From Bacteroidota bacterium (GTDB taxonomy: Bacteria; Bacteroidota; Bacteroidia; Chitinophagales; BACL12), in contig WGOA01000021.1 of assembly GCA_016124275.1 (NCBI GenBank), positions 1 through 64,000 on the forward strand: 64,000 nt of DNA, read 5' to 3'. Shown piece after piece: positions 33,671 to 41,843 of the stretch. The position numbers and the translations under genes are program-made. Numbering within the stretch: the first letter of the stretch is position 1; every line of letters begins with the position of its first letter. Below the pieces are notes generated by a model. It was not told the DNA's origin, searched no databases, and saw only the letters and a program-made list of their open reading frames with translations.

Positions 33671-35293
33671 TTACCCCCCAACTCGGTTCAAACCTGCCTT
33701 AGCCTTGCTTTGCAGCGAGTTGCGGTACTCGTGGTCCTTCATTTTCAGGCTGCGGCGAAAGTAAACAGCGGCCTTTTCTTTGTTGCCTTCCTGTTCGTAG
33801 AGGTAACCCAAATGCAAGGCGGCGCTGGCGGCGAAGTAATAGGGCAGGGTCTCACCGTTTTGCAGGGCAGCCTGGTAAAAGCCCTTGGCCTGTTCGGGCA
33901 TGCCGGCCTCGTCGTAAATGCGGGCAGCACGGTAGGTGAATTCCACCTGCTCGGCGGGGGTGCGGAATTGCTCCATCTTTTTGCCTTCCAATCCTTGCAA
34001 GGCGCGTTTGTAATAGCCGCCGTCAAAGAGCAGGCGTGTTTTGAGCAGCAGCGAATTGGGTGCAGTACCGCGCAGCGCCTCCTTTTCAGCCTGTTTGTCG
34101 TCGTCGATGATGCTGACACCCCGCTGCTTGCACAGGATCATGTACTCGGTGTAGCGCTCAGGGCGCCCCTGCACCAGGTGATGCCAGGCCAGCTTTTGGT
34201 AACATTCGCGCACGTAATTGCGGCCTTTGAACGTTGCCAGGAATTTTTCGAGAGGAAGGTGCGCATCGCCGTCTAAGCGGCGCAGTTTGGCCAGCCCCAG
34301 CATAAAGTCCAGGTAGGCAAAGGAAAGGTACTCGGACGTGCGGGGGGCGTTGGTCAACAACCGGATGGCCTCGTCGTTGCGGCCGGTACGCATGGCTACT
34401 GAAGCGGTGATAAAATGGTTGAGCAGATTGCCGCGCAGGGCCAGGCGCTCTGTGCTGACGGTTTCCCAGGCGCTTTCGGGATCGTTCTCCAGGTACAGCG
34501 ACATCAGTGCATAGTACACCAGCGCTTCCTGTTCAAACACAAAATCGTTGCTGGCTGACCAGCGCAGCAGGGCGCGCATTTCGCCCATTCCCTGGTCAAT
34601 GTCGCCGTCAAGGCCCACCATGCGAGCCCCCCATTGGTACTGGTCGGGAATAGCGCCGATAATGGCATGCAACAGCGCCAGGCTTTTTGCCGTGGGCTTA
34701 AAATCGGGGAAAAGCCGCTGGTTTTCCTGCAACAGCAGGTAAGCTTTGCGGATTTCGCGGAATGCACTAAGGTATTCTTCGAATTTCAGGCGCGCCAACG
34801 CCCATTGCAGGTGCAGCTCAGCTTCGGTATAGCGGTAGTAGGGCGAATTTTTGTCCCCTTTGCTCAGTTCGCGCAGCCGCTGCGCTTTGTTGGGCTCGCG
34901 CTTGTCAAATTCGCTGCGCTCTTCGCCGATGTAGCAGACAAAAAAGTCGGCGTAATTCTCTAAAAACCAGGGCAGGCGGTTGCCGGGATTTTCGCGTTTT
35001 TCGGCCTCCAGCAGGGCGAGGCCTTCTTTGATCCGCAGGGCGAAAATGAGGTCGTACGCCTGGCGGCAGCGCGTGTTGAAATCATAGCACTGCGTGCAGG
35101 GGGAGGGTGCAAGCGCTGTGGCCTGGGCTTGGGCTTGAACAAGCCCTGGGGTTTGAGTCAACGCCTGAGCGTGCGCACCAACGTCAGCGGCCCATCCAGT
35201 CCGCGCGAAAAAAAGCGCAAAACCCCAAAAAATAACATAAGTTATGGTACTTGCGAAGCTTGTCGCGGCAAGGGCGCGAGGCAGGGCAAACAC
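33671..35293 (-). CDS. Exported TPR-repeat protein
   Basis: 540 residues. The first 36 form a probable signal peptide ending GWAA, followed by an Ala/Gln/Thr-rich stretch and a Cys pair (PCTQC). The rest is helical, with TPR-like repeats clearest at the C-terminus (AARIYDEAGMPEQAKGFYQAAL, then AALHLGYLYEQEGNKEKAAVYFRRSL). A GLDGDIDQGMGEM segment in the middle is reminiscent of TTC39/Iml2-type proteins (low confidence). It is the last gene of a minus-strand operon, starting 3 bases after the zinc-ribbon gene stop. Function unknown; a scaffold role is likely. Confidence 0.72.
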   Translation of the reverse strand: MFALPRALAATSFASTITYVIFWGFALFFARTGWAADVGAHAQALTQTPGLVQAQAQATALAPSPCTQCYDFNTRCRQAYDLIFALRIKEGLALLEAEKRENPGNRLPWFLENYADFFVCYIGEERSEFDKREPNKAQRLRELSKGDKNSPYYRYTEAELHLQWALARLKFEEYLSAFREIRKAYLLLQENQRLFPDFKPTAKSLALLHAIIGAIPDQYQWGARMVGLDGDIDQGMGEMRALLRWSASNDFVFEQEALVYYALMSLYLENDPESAWETVSTERLALRGNLLNHFITASVAMRTGRNDEAIRLLTNAPRTSEYLSFAYLDFMLGLAKLRRLDGDAHLPLEKFLATFKGRNYVRECYQKLAWHHLVQGRPERYTEYMILCKQRGVSIIDDDKQAEKEALRGTAPNSLLLKTRLLFDGGYYKRALQGLEGKKMEQFRTPAEQVEFTYRAARIYDEAGMPEQAKGFYQAALQNGETLPYYFAASAALHLGYLYEQEGNKEKAAVYFRRSLKMKDHEYRNSLQSKAKAGLNRVGG

Positions 35294-35296
35294 GGC

Positions 35297-36052
35297 TCAG
35301 ATTTCTTCCACCAGACCGGCAATCTCCGGGTCAACCAGGATGCGGCCGCAGTGTTCGCAAACGATGATTTTCTTGCGCTGGCGAATGTCCATCTTGCGCT
35401 GCGGGGGTACTTTGGAGTAGCAGCCGCCGCAAGAATCGCGCTCGATGCTGACCACCGCCAGGCCATTGCGGTAAGACTTGCGAATGCGCTCAAAGGCGGT
35501 AAGCAAACGATCATCCACCTCGTTGGTGGCATCTTCCAGCTGCTTGTTCAACGCCTGCTCTTCCTTCTCGGTCTCTGCGATGATTTTGGACAGTTCGCCT
35601 TTTTTGGCGCCCAGGTCGGCCGTGCGGGCATCAATGATGCTTTGGGCTTCGCTGAGGTACTGTTTTTTACCCACCATATCGGCTTCGGCATCGCGGATGC
35701 GCTTTTCGCCTAACTGGCTTTCCAGCGTCTGCATCTCAATCTCCTTGGTCAGCGCGTCAAACTCGCGGCTGTTCTTGACGTTCTTCTGCTGGGCTTCGTA
35801 CTTCTTGATCTGAGCCTGGGCGTCTTTAATGACGTTTTTGCGGTCGGCAATGGTTTTGTCGAAGGTGTCAATTTCGGTCTTCAACTTTTCCATGCGGGTC
35901 TGCAGCCCTTCAATTTCGTCTTCCAGGTCTTTGACCTCAATAGGCAATTCGCCTTTCAGAATAACGATTTCGTCAAGCTTGGTATGAATGGTCTGCAGGT
36001 GGTGCAGGGCGCGAAGCTTGTCTTCTACAGTGTATTCTTTTACGACGGCCAT
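35297..36052 (-). CDS. Coiled-coil protein with C-terminal C4 zinc ribbon (zf-RING_7/CT398-like)
   Basis: 251 residues. About 1-190 is a long heptad-rich helical hairpin (KLDEIVILKGELPIEVKDLEDEIEGL and following). A zinc ribbon follows with CGGC and CEHC pairs separated by about 23 residues. This is the architecture of the PF02591 family, found across bacteria and thought to act as an adaptor on nucleic acids or membranes; no firm role is known. The start codon overlaps the Nif3-family stop by one base (TGATG), so translation is probably coupled. Confidence 0.88.
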   Translation of the reverse strand: MAVVKEYTVEDKLRALHHLQTIHTKLDEIVILKGELPIEVKDLEDEIEGLQTRMEKLKTEIDTFDKTIADRKNVIKDAQAQIKKYEAQQKNVKNSREFDALTKEIEMQTLESQLGEKRIRDAEADMVGKKQYLSEAQSIIDARTADLGAKKGELSKIIAETEKEEQALNKQLEDATNEVDDRLLTAFERIRKSYRNGLAVVSIERDSCGGCYSKVPPQRKMDIRQRKKIIVCEHCGRILVDPEIAGLVEEI

Positions 36053-37158
36053 CAGAAATAATTTACGGGATTGGTAACGATGCTGGTCAAACGAACGGCA
36101 AAGGTATCAAATTTCCCGGACAGGAACTCGGCCAAAAGCCCGGCTGTAAACTGTTCGCTCTCGTAATGACCCACATCGGCTAGCAAAATCCGGCCCTCCG
36201 CGTCAAAAAATTGATGGTACTTTACATCTGCGGTGACAAAAGCCTGCGCCCCCGATTGCAAAGCCTTGGAAATCAAGAATATACCTGCCCCACCACAAAG
36301 GGCCACGCGCTGAATGGGCAGCCCGGTCAGCGGACTGTGGCGCACGCAAGGGGTCCTGAACCGGTCTTTTAAAAGGGCCAGAAAATCAGGCTCGGCCAGC
36401 GGCTCGGGCAAGGTCCCGACCAGACCATGACCAACTTGGGGGTGCTCATTGAGCAGGGGGTACAGGTCATAGGCCACTTCCTCGTACGGATGGGCTTTTT
36501 TTAACAGGCGAAGGACTTCCGCTTCCTTGTGCCGCGGCAGCACCACTTCAATGCGGGTTTCGCGCTCCATGTGGTCCTGGCCGCGTTGGCCAACATATTG
36601 CTCGGTTCCCGCAAGACCCCGAAAAGTCCCTTCACCCTCTGTATTGAAACTGCAATGATCGTAGTTGGATATTACCCCGGCCCCGGCATCGAACAAGGCT
36701 TGCCTGACCTTCGTGGCCCATTCCACCGGAACAAACGTGACCAGCTTGAGGAGCAGTTCGCGTTTAGGGGCCAAAATTTGTCGCTTCGTCAACCCAAGAC
36801 GGTCCGCCATGCGGTCGTTTACCCCGTTGTGCACCGCATCCAGGTTGGTGTGGGCGGCAAACAAGGCTACGTTTAGCCGGATAGCCGTTAACAAGGCGCG
36901 CTCTGCATACGTGCGCCCGGTCAGACTTTTCAGCGAACCGAACAGAATGGGGTGATGCGCCACCACCAGGTTGCAGCCCGATTCTGCGGCTTCGCGAATC
37001 ACCTCTTCGGTGCTGTCCAGGCAGCAAAGCACGCCGCTGACGGGCTGATCCGGGTCACCGCATAAAAGGCGGGCGTTATCGTAGCTTTCCTGGTAGGCGG
37101 GCGGGGCCCAATCAGCCAGTGCCGCTATGACATCGCGGACGCGGACGGTGCTGACCAT
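36052..37158 (-). CDS. Nif3-like dinuclear metal-centre protein (YqfO type)
   Basis: 368 residues, the long form with a CutA1/PII-like insertion between two Nif3 halves (VVLPRHKEAEVLRLLKKAHPYEEVAYDLY, about 205-235). Metal-binding residues are visible in VVAHHPILF, AHTNLD and GHYESEQF. The family binds two metal ions and is related to GTP cyclohydrolase-like enzymes, but its physiological role is unsettled. It lies between the lipoprotein (2-base gap) and the zinc-ribbon protein (1-base overlap). The Nif3/zinc-ribbon pairing is a recurring gene order in Bacteroidota. Confidence 0.93.
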   Translation of the reverse strand: MVSTVRVRDVIAALADWAPPAYQESYDNARLLCGDPDQPVSGVLCCLDSTEEVIREAAESGCNLVVAHHPILFGSLKSLTGRTYAERALLTAIRLNVALFAAHTNLDAVHNGVNDRMADRLGLTKRQILAPKRELLLKLVTFVPVEWATKVRQALFDAGAGVISNYDHCSFNTEGEGTFRGLAGTEQYVGQRGQDHMERETRIEVVLPRHKEAEVLRLLKKAHPYEEVAYDLYPLLNEHPQVGHGLVGTLPEPLAEPDFLALLKDRFRTPCVRHSPLTGLPIQRVALCGGAGIFLISKALQSGAQAFVTADVKYHQFFDAEGRILLADVGHYESEQFTAGLLAEFLSGKFDTFAVRLTSIVTNPVNYF

Positions 37159-37160
37159 GG

Positions 37161-37949
37161 TTACTTGTAGTTGATCTCCAATCCCATGTCCGTTTTGCCA
37201 TCCAGCAGTTCCAGAAAGTTAAAGCTGCGGGTCACGGTGCTGCCATCTTCGCTGATGGAATAATCCAAGCCATTGACCTTTTTGACTTTTCCAGGCAGGA
37301 CGTATTCTACTTTATACAAGGCGTCGCCCATCATCATTTTCATCATTTCCAGTTCTTCTTCAGCTACATCCTCCATGCCGCCCTCGTTTTTGCTGGCCTT
37401 GCGGGTTAACTGCCCGGGCTTAAAGGCGTATTGGTCTTCTGAAGAACCCAGGAACATGTCATTGGCTTCTCCATCATCGGATCCCAGCGGGGTGTCAAAG
37501 GCGCTCAAACCTGTGGACATGTCCATGCTGAATTTGTTCACCTCGTCGATGCTGTTGAACGGCAAGGCTATCGTGTAGATTAAACTCGGCGAGAAGCCAT
37601 CCATGTTCAACCAGATGGTGCCGTTTTTGGTGATTTCCGGGTGCTGCCAGAGCTGCTTAATGGAATCGTGCATGTCTGCAAAGCGAATCATGGTATCCAT
37701 CGAGTACTCCAGGGCAACGTCCTGCTCAGAAGCCGTGGAATCGCCAAAATTGGAGAAGCTCATGATCATGGTCATCATCTGGCTCATGTCCATTTTGACC
37801 AGATATTCACCGCTGCCGTCTTTTTTCAGGGCAATGCGTTCCAGAATTTCAATGCAGGAGGTGGAACTGACCATGACCATCAAACCCAGCACAGGAAGGA
37901 ACATCCGACGAATGGTTGGAAAACTGATCGGAAAAGAGAAAAGTTTCAT
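37161..37949 (-). CDS. Lipoprotein of unknown function
   Basis: 262 residues. A hydrophobic leader ends in VSSTSC, a plausible lipobox, although the charged N-region is long; an in-frame Met at residue 16 (MFLPVLGLM) is an alternative start. The mature part begins with IEILERIALKKDGSGEYLVKMDMSQM, a pattern seen in a family of envelope proteins (CxE-x-I followed by KKDGSGxY). It is rich in Met and acidic residues in the middle. It is the first gene of the four-gene operon with Nif3, zinc-ribbon and TPR proteins, with 2 bases between it and Nif3. Function unknown. Confidence 0.75.
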   Translation of the reverse strand: MKLFSFPISFPTIRRMFLPVLGLMVMVSSTSCIEILERIALKKDGSGEYLVKMDMSQMMTMIMSFSNFGDSTASEQDVALEYSMDTMIRFADMHDSIKQLWQHPEITKNGTIWLNMDGFSPSLIYTIALPFNSIDEVNKFSMDMSTGLSAFDTPLGSDDGEANDMFLGSSEDQYAFKPGQLTRKASKNEGGMEDVAEEELEMMKMMMGDALYKVEYVLPGKVKKVNGLDYSISEDGSTVTRSFNFLELLDGKTDMGLEINYK

Positions 37950-38121
37950 GCGTATTTTTTAGTTTTTTTGGCCTTCCTCTCAGGGATTTATCCAGTTTGG
38001 AACCGAAGCCTGAGCGTTGTTCAACCCTCAGCATTTGGCTCGATCGCAGTCCTGGGTTCGCCGGAGGAAGTTGCCGTGCCGAAGGTACGCTGGTTTGGCC
38101 ACATCGGAATAACTTCGGGGC

Positions 38122-39321
38122 ATGAACGGCAGCCCTTCCCGCGTCTTGCTTTGGCCTTTTTCCGTGCTTTACGGGGCGGGCAGCGCTTTGCGCAACCTTA
38201 TGTTCGACGCTGGCTGGCTGCGATCTTTTGCCTTTGATTTTCCGGTCATCGTGGTGGGTAATCTTCAGGCGGGTGGCACGGGCAAGACCCCTTGCGTGGA
38301 ATACCTGGTTCGAAAGCTGTCCGAGCGCTATGCGGTGGCTGTGCTTAGCCGCGGCTATGGGCGCAATACCCGCGGGTACCTGTTGGCTGGTCCCGAGGCT
38401 ACTGCCGACGATATCGGCGATGAGCCACTGCTGCTTAAACGCCTGCACCCTTCGCTGGAACTGGCGGTTGGCGAGCAGCGCGTTCCGGCCATTCCTGCGC
38501 TGCTGACCGATGCTCCGCAAGTGGAGGTGATCGTTTGTGATGATGCGTTTCAACACCGCCCTCTGCGCGGCGGGTTCAATCTGTTGCTCACAGGGTATGA
38601 TAAGTTGTACATAGATGATGCTATGCTTCCTGCCGGTCGGCTGCGCGAATCGGTTAGCGGTGCGCGGCGCGCACAGGCGATCGTGGTAACGGGATGTCCT
38701 TCGGATTTGTCGGAAGTTATACGCCAGGACGTAACGCGTCGTTTGCGGGTGCGCGGCGATCAGCCGGTGTACTTTGCCGGTTCGGTGTATGGTCAACCGT
38801 ATAAGCTGGGGCATCCGGCTAATTTTTCTGAAGGCGATGTCGCCGGGCTGGATGCTTCTTCCGTACCTGGGGCCTTGAAGGTTCCGGTGGAGGGGGTAGC
38901 CCAAGGTGGCAGGCCCGACCAGCCCTTGCGGCTTGTGCTGCTGACGGGTATTGCGCGGTCCGGGCGGGTGAAGCAGGCGCTGGAGAGCGGCGCGGTTGCT
39001 GCGGATACGGGAGCCCTTCCCCCGATAGTTTCGGTAACGCACCTGAGTTATCCCGATCACCACATCTGGCAGTCCCGCGATTTGGAGCGCCTGCGCCGCG
39101 TGTATGCCCGGGAAGCGGCAGCAGGTCCTTGCATCATTTTGACCACCGAGAAAGATGCCGTGCGGTTGGATGCGCATGCTTCGGCTTTAGCGGATTTACC
39201 GGTGTATGTGTTGCCGGTGCGCATGCAAATTCCTTTCGGCGCTGAGGCAGCGTTTGATGCGATGTTGTTGCGTTATGTGGAAGGCGCATTGGCGAGGCAG
39301 GACAAGGTAAGCGCAGGGTAG
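38122..39321 (+). CDS. lpxK: Tetraacyldisaccharide 4'-kinase
   Basis: Phosphorylates the lipid A precursor at the 4' position at the inner membrane. 399 residues. It has an N-terminal membrane-anchoring segment, Walker A in NLQAGGTGKTP (about 47-57), then LSRGYGR, the GDEPLLL motif and CDDAFQHR, all diagnostic. An extra region of about 40 residues (about 232-275; FSEGDVAGLDASSVPG) sits before the LVLLTGIARSGRV segment, longer than in E. coli. It confirms a lipid-A-making diderm. Divergent from the lipoprotein operon; a TAACTTCG box (one mismatch to TAnnTTTG) lies 4 bases before the ATG. Confidence 0.93.
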   Translation: MNGSPSRVLLWPFSVLYGAGSALRNLMFDAGWLRSFAFDFPVIVVGNLQAGGTGKTPCVEYLVRKLSERYAVAVLSRGYGRNTRGYLLAGPEATADDIGDEPLLLKRLHPSLELAVGEQRVPAIPALLTDAPQVEVIVCDDAFQHRPLRGGFNLLLTGYDKLYIDDAMLPAGRLRESVSGARRAQAIVVTGCPSDLSEVIRQDVTRRLRVRGDQPVYFAGSVYGQPYKLGHPANFSEGDVAGLDASSVPGALKVPVEGVAQGGRPDQPLRLVLLTGIARSGRVKQALESGAVAADTGALPPIVSVTHLSYPDHHIWQSRDLERLRRVYAREAAAGPCIILTTEKDAVRLDAHASALADLPVYVLPVRMQIPFGAEAAFDAMLLRYVEGALARQDKVSAG

Positions 39322-39433
39322 AGGAGCATGAGGCCATTACCGTGCAGCAAATAGCGGGGCAGCTGCCCTGCCCATGCTGAATCGGTCAAAGGAGCCGTAT
39401 TTTTAACAGGAAAATCCAAAAATTAACTACACG

Positions 39434-40273
39434 TTGCAACGAGTCATTGATAGCGTCCGCGAGGCGGAACAGTTTATCCGCACAAAAGCAGGCATAACAG
39501 CGGACACAGAGCCTGAATTCGGCATCATTTTGGGCACCGGTCTGGGCGGGTTGGTCGGCGAAATTGAGATAGAAGCAGAGATTCCGTACGAGATCATTCC
39601 CCATTTTCCGGTTTCCACCGTGGAAAGTCACAAGGGACGGCTGCTTTTGGGCAGGCTGAGCGGTCGGCGGGTCGTGGCGATGCAAGGCCGGTTTCACTAT
39701 TACGAAGGGTATTCTGCGCGGGACGTGGTTTTTCCGGTGCGGGTCATGAAGTTTTTGGGCATTCGCAGGCTGTTCGTGAGCAATGCTGCGGGCAGCTTGA
39801 GTGAAACCATTGGCAAAGGCGACCTGATGGTGCTGCGCGACCACATCAATTTGTTGCCGGAAAGTCCCTTCCGGGGTGCGCATGAGCCGGAGTTTGGGCC
39901 GCGTTTCCCGGATCCTCTGGGTACCTATGACCTGACCATGGTTGCCCGGGCTCTCGAAATTGCAGGCGAAAAGGGCATTCGTTGCTTTGCGGGCGTGTAT
40001 GTTTCCGTGGCCGGACCGCAGCTGGAGACGGCTTCAGAATACCAGTACCTTCACCGCATTGGCGGTGATGCTGTAGGCATGAGTACAGTGCCTGAGGCGC
40101 TGGCAGCCAAGCAAATGAATATTCCAGTTTTTGCCATATCGGTAATCACGGACAACGGGTATCCGCCCTCGGTGGTAGAGGCAACCAGCCTGGAAGATGT
40201 CATTCGGGTGGCATCGCAGGCAGAGCCCCGGATGACGGCCATCCTGTGCGCATTGGTGGCCGAGGCGGAGTAG
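39434..40273 (+). CDS. punA: Purine nucleoside phosphorylase (PNP family 2, inosine/guanosine type)
   Basis: Splits purine nucleosides with phosphate to base and ribose 1-phosphate. 279 residues from a TTG start; no ATG or GTG lies in frame nearby, and the TTG gives the expected N-terminus MQRVIDSVREAEQFI. ILGTGLGG, the phosphate-binding GRFHYYEGY, VSNAAGSLS and GPQLETASEY are intact, and the ITDNG (Asn) segment indicates 6-oxopurine specificity. It follows lpxK by 112 bases; this lpxK-pnp order with a following porin is common in Bacteroidota. Confidence 0.95.
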   Translation: MQRVIDSVREAEQFIRTKAGITADTEPEFGIILGTGLGGLVGEIEIEAEIPYEIIPHFPVSTVESHKGRLLLGRLSGRRVVAMQGRFHYYEGYSARDVVFPVRVMKFLGIRRLFVSNAAGSLSETIGKGDLMVLRDHINLLPESPFRGAHEPEFGPRFPDPLGTYDLTMVARALEIAGEKGIRCFAGVYVSVAGPQLETASEYQYLHRIGGDAVGMSTVPEALAAKQMNIPVFAISVITDNGYPPSVVEATSLEDVIRVASQAEPRMTAILCALVAEAE

Positions 40274-40393
40274 CAGCGGTCCAGGAGCAAAATGGGGGCG
40301 GAGAGGCCTTCCTTTTTTGGGGGCATGGCCAGGAAGAAAGTTTCGGCGCAACACCGTAGCAGAATCCCTATGCAAGGCCTCAGGTTTTGGGGC

Positions 40394-40401
40394 TATTTTT
40401 G
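40394..40401 (+). promoter_or_regulatory. -7 box TATTTTTG six bases before a start codon
   Basis: Matches TAnnTTTG; the ATG at 40408 follows after six bases, so a transcript from here would be leaderless or nearly so. No TTG element is well placed upstream. Confidence 0.4.
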
Positions 40402-40407
40402 AAGTCT

Positions 40408-41838
40408 ATGGAATTCCCCTCATTTGCTGCTGCGCGGGCGCGTTGCCTTCGCGCATTTGTCGCCTTTTTGGCCCTGACGGCAGGACACGTGGCGTTTGCT
40501 CAGTCGGTTTCGCTGGAACTGTTGTACAACTGGACGAACCCCAACTTTGCTCCGTCCACGGTTTTTGCCAACACCTACAACGAGTGTTGGGGCTTTGTGC
40601 AGGATGGCAAAGAGTATGGCGTGATCGGCACCAGTTGGGGCACCCATATTTTTGATCTGAGCGATCCGGAAAACATTCGGCCTGTGGATTCCGTGCAGGG
40701 GGCATTCAGCGGTCCAGGCGTTATTCACCGCGATTTTGAAGACTACAAGGGCTACTTGTACGCCGTTTGCGATGAGGGTTCCGGCATTTCCACCTTGCAG
40801 ATTATGGATTTGCGCTACCTGCCGGATTCGGTGTCGGTGGTGTACGACAGCAAAGACTTGCTCTCGCTTACCCATAACATAGCCATTGATACGGTTTATG
40901 GGCGGCTCTATTGCTTCCTGGTTGGGTTTGCCCCGGGATTTTCATCCATGGCCATTTTTGACCTGGCCGATCCGGAGAATCCTTCGCTGATGGCCATACA
41001 CAATGATGGCACGCAAGTACACGACGGCTATGTGCGCGACCATATTGTGTACATGAACGATGGTTACAACGGGCGCGTCCTGGTGATGGATTGGACGGAT
41101 ACAGACAATCCGGTGGTATTGGGCAGCATTGACAGCTACCCGGATCGCGGGTACAACCACAGCGGCTGGTTGCACGATACCGAGCCCGTATTTGTGTTTG
41201 CCGATGAGAACCACGGCGCGTTGATGAAAGTGCTTGACGTGAGCGATCTAACGGACATCAATGTGCTTTCCACTTTTGCCAGCGAGGTTGATCCGATGTC
41301 TATCGTGCACAACCCGGTTTTCCGCGGCGATTATTTGTTCAGCGCGCACTACCACGATGGCTTGTACATTCACGACCTGAGCGACCCGACGAACCCAACC
41401 TATGTTACCCATTACAAAACATATGTTCCAACGGACCACACTTCATATCGCGGGGCCTGGGGGGTTTACCCGCGCCTGCCCAGCGGGCTGATTATCGTCT
41501 CCGATATGCAGTACGGGTTATTTGTCTTCCGGGCCAATGGATTGGGCCTGGGCCAGGAAGTTGTACCCCCGTCGTTTGCAGTCACAGGCGTTTCGCCCAA
41601 CCCTTTTGCCGAGCGGTTGTTGGTGCAGATCCAGGCACAGGAAGCGGTCAAAGCGCGAATTTTCCTCAGCGACATGCAGGGGCGCATTGTTTGCGAGCGG
41701 ACGCTGAACCTGATGGCTGGTGCCAACAGCCTGGATTGGCCAATGGACGCTGAACTTGCCACAGGGCTCTACGTGCTTCGACTTGAATCAGGAGCGGTCC
41801 AATTCAGTGAACAATTGGTCAAGTTTGGTCGAGATTGA
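40408..41838 (+). CDS. Choice-of-anchor B family secreted protein with T9SS type A domain
   Basis: 476 residues from the ATG at 40408, giving a signal peptide ending HVAFAQ. The body is a LVIVD-type beta-propeller: repeated units such as THIFDLSDPENIRPV, MAIFDLADPENPSLM, VLVMDWTDTDNPVVLG and LYIHDLSDPTNPTYV. A linker and a type A sorting domain end the protein (VSPNPFAERLLVQI through QLVKFGRD). The propeller family is known from bacteria and archaea with different surface anchors, hence the name; its activity is unknown. It is probably co-transcribed with the porin that starts 5 bases after its stop. Confidence 0.87.
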   Translation: MEFPSFAAARARCLRAFVAFLALTAGHVAFAQSVSLELLYNWTNPNFAPSTVFANTYNECWGFVQDGKEYGVIGTSWGTHIFDLSDPENIRPVDSVQGAFSGPGVIHRDFEDYKGYLYAVCDEGSGISTLQIMDLRYLPDSVSVVYDSKDLLSLTHNIAIDTVYGRLYCFLVGFAPGFSSMAIFDLADPENPSLMAIHNDGTQVHDGYVRDHIVYMNDGYNGRVLVMDWTDTDNPVVLGSIDSYPDRGYNHSGWLHDTEPVFVFADENHGALMKVLDVSDLTDINVLSTFASEVDPMSIVHNPVFRGDYLFSAHYHDGLYIHDLSDPTNPTYVTHYKTYVPTDHTSYRGAWGVYPRLPSGLIIVSDMQYGLFVFRANGLGLGQEVVPPSFAVTGVSPNPFAERLLVQIQAQEAVKARIFLSDMQGRIVCERTLNLMAGANSLDWPMDAELATGLYVLRLESGAVQFSEQLVKFGRD

Positions 41839-41843
41839 AGCCA

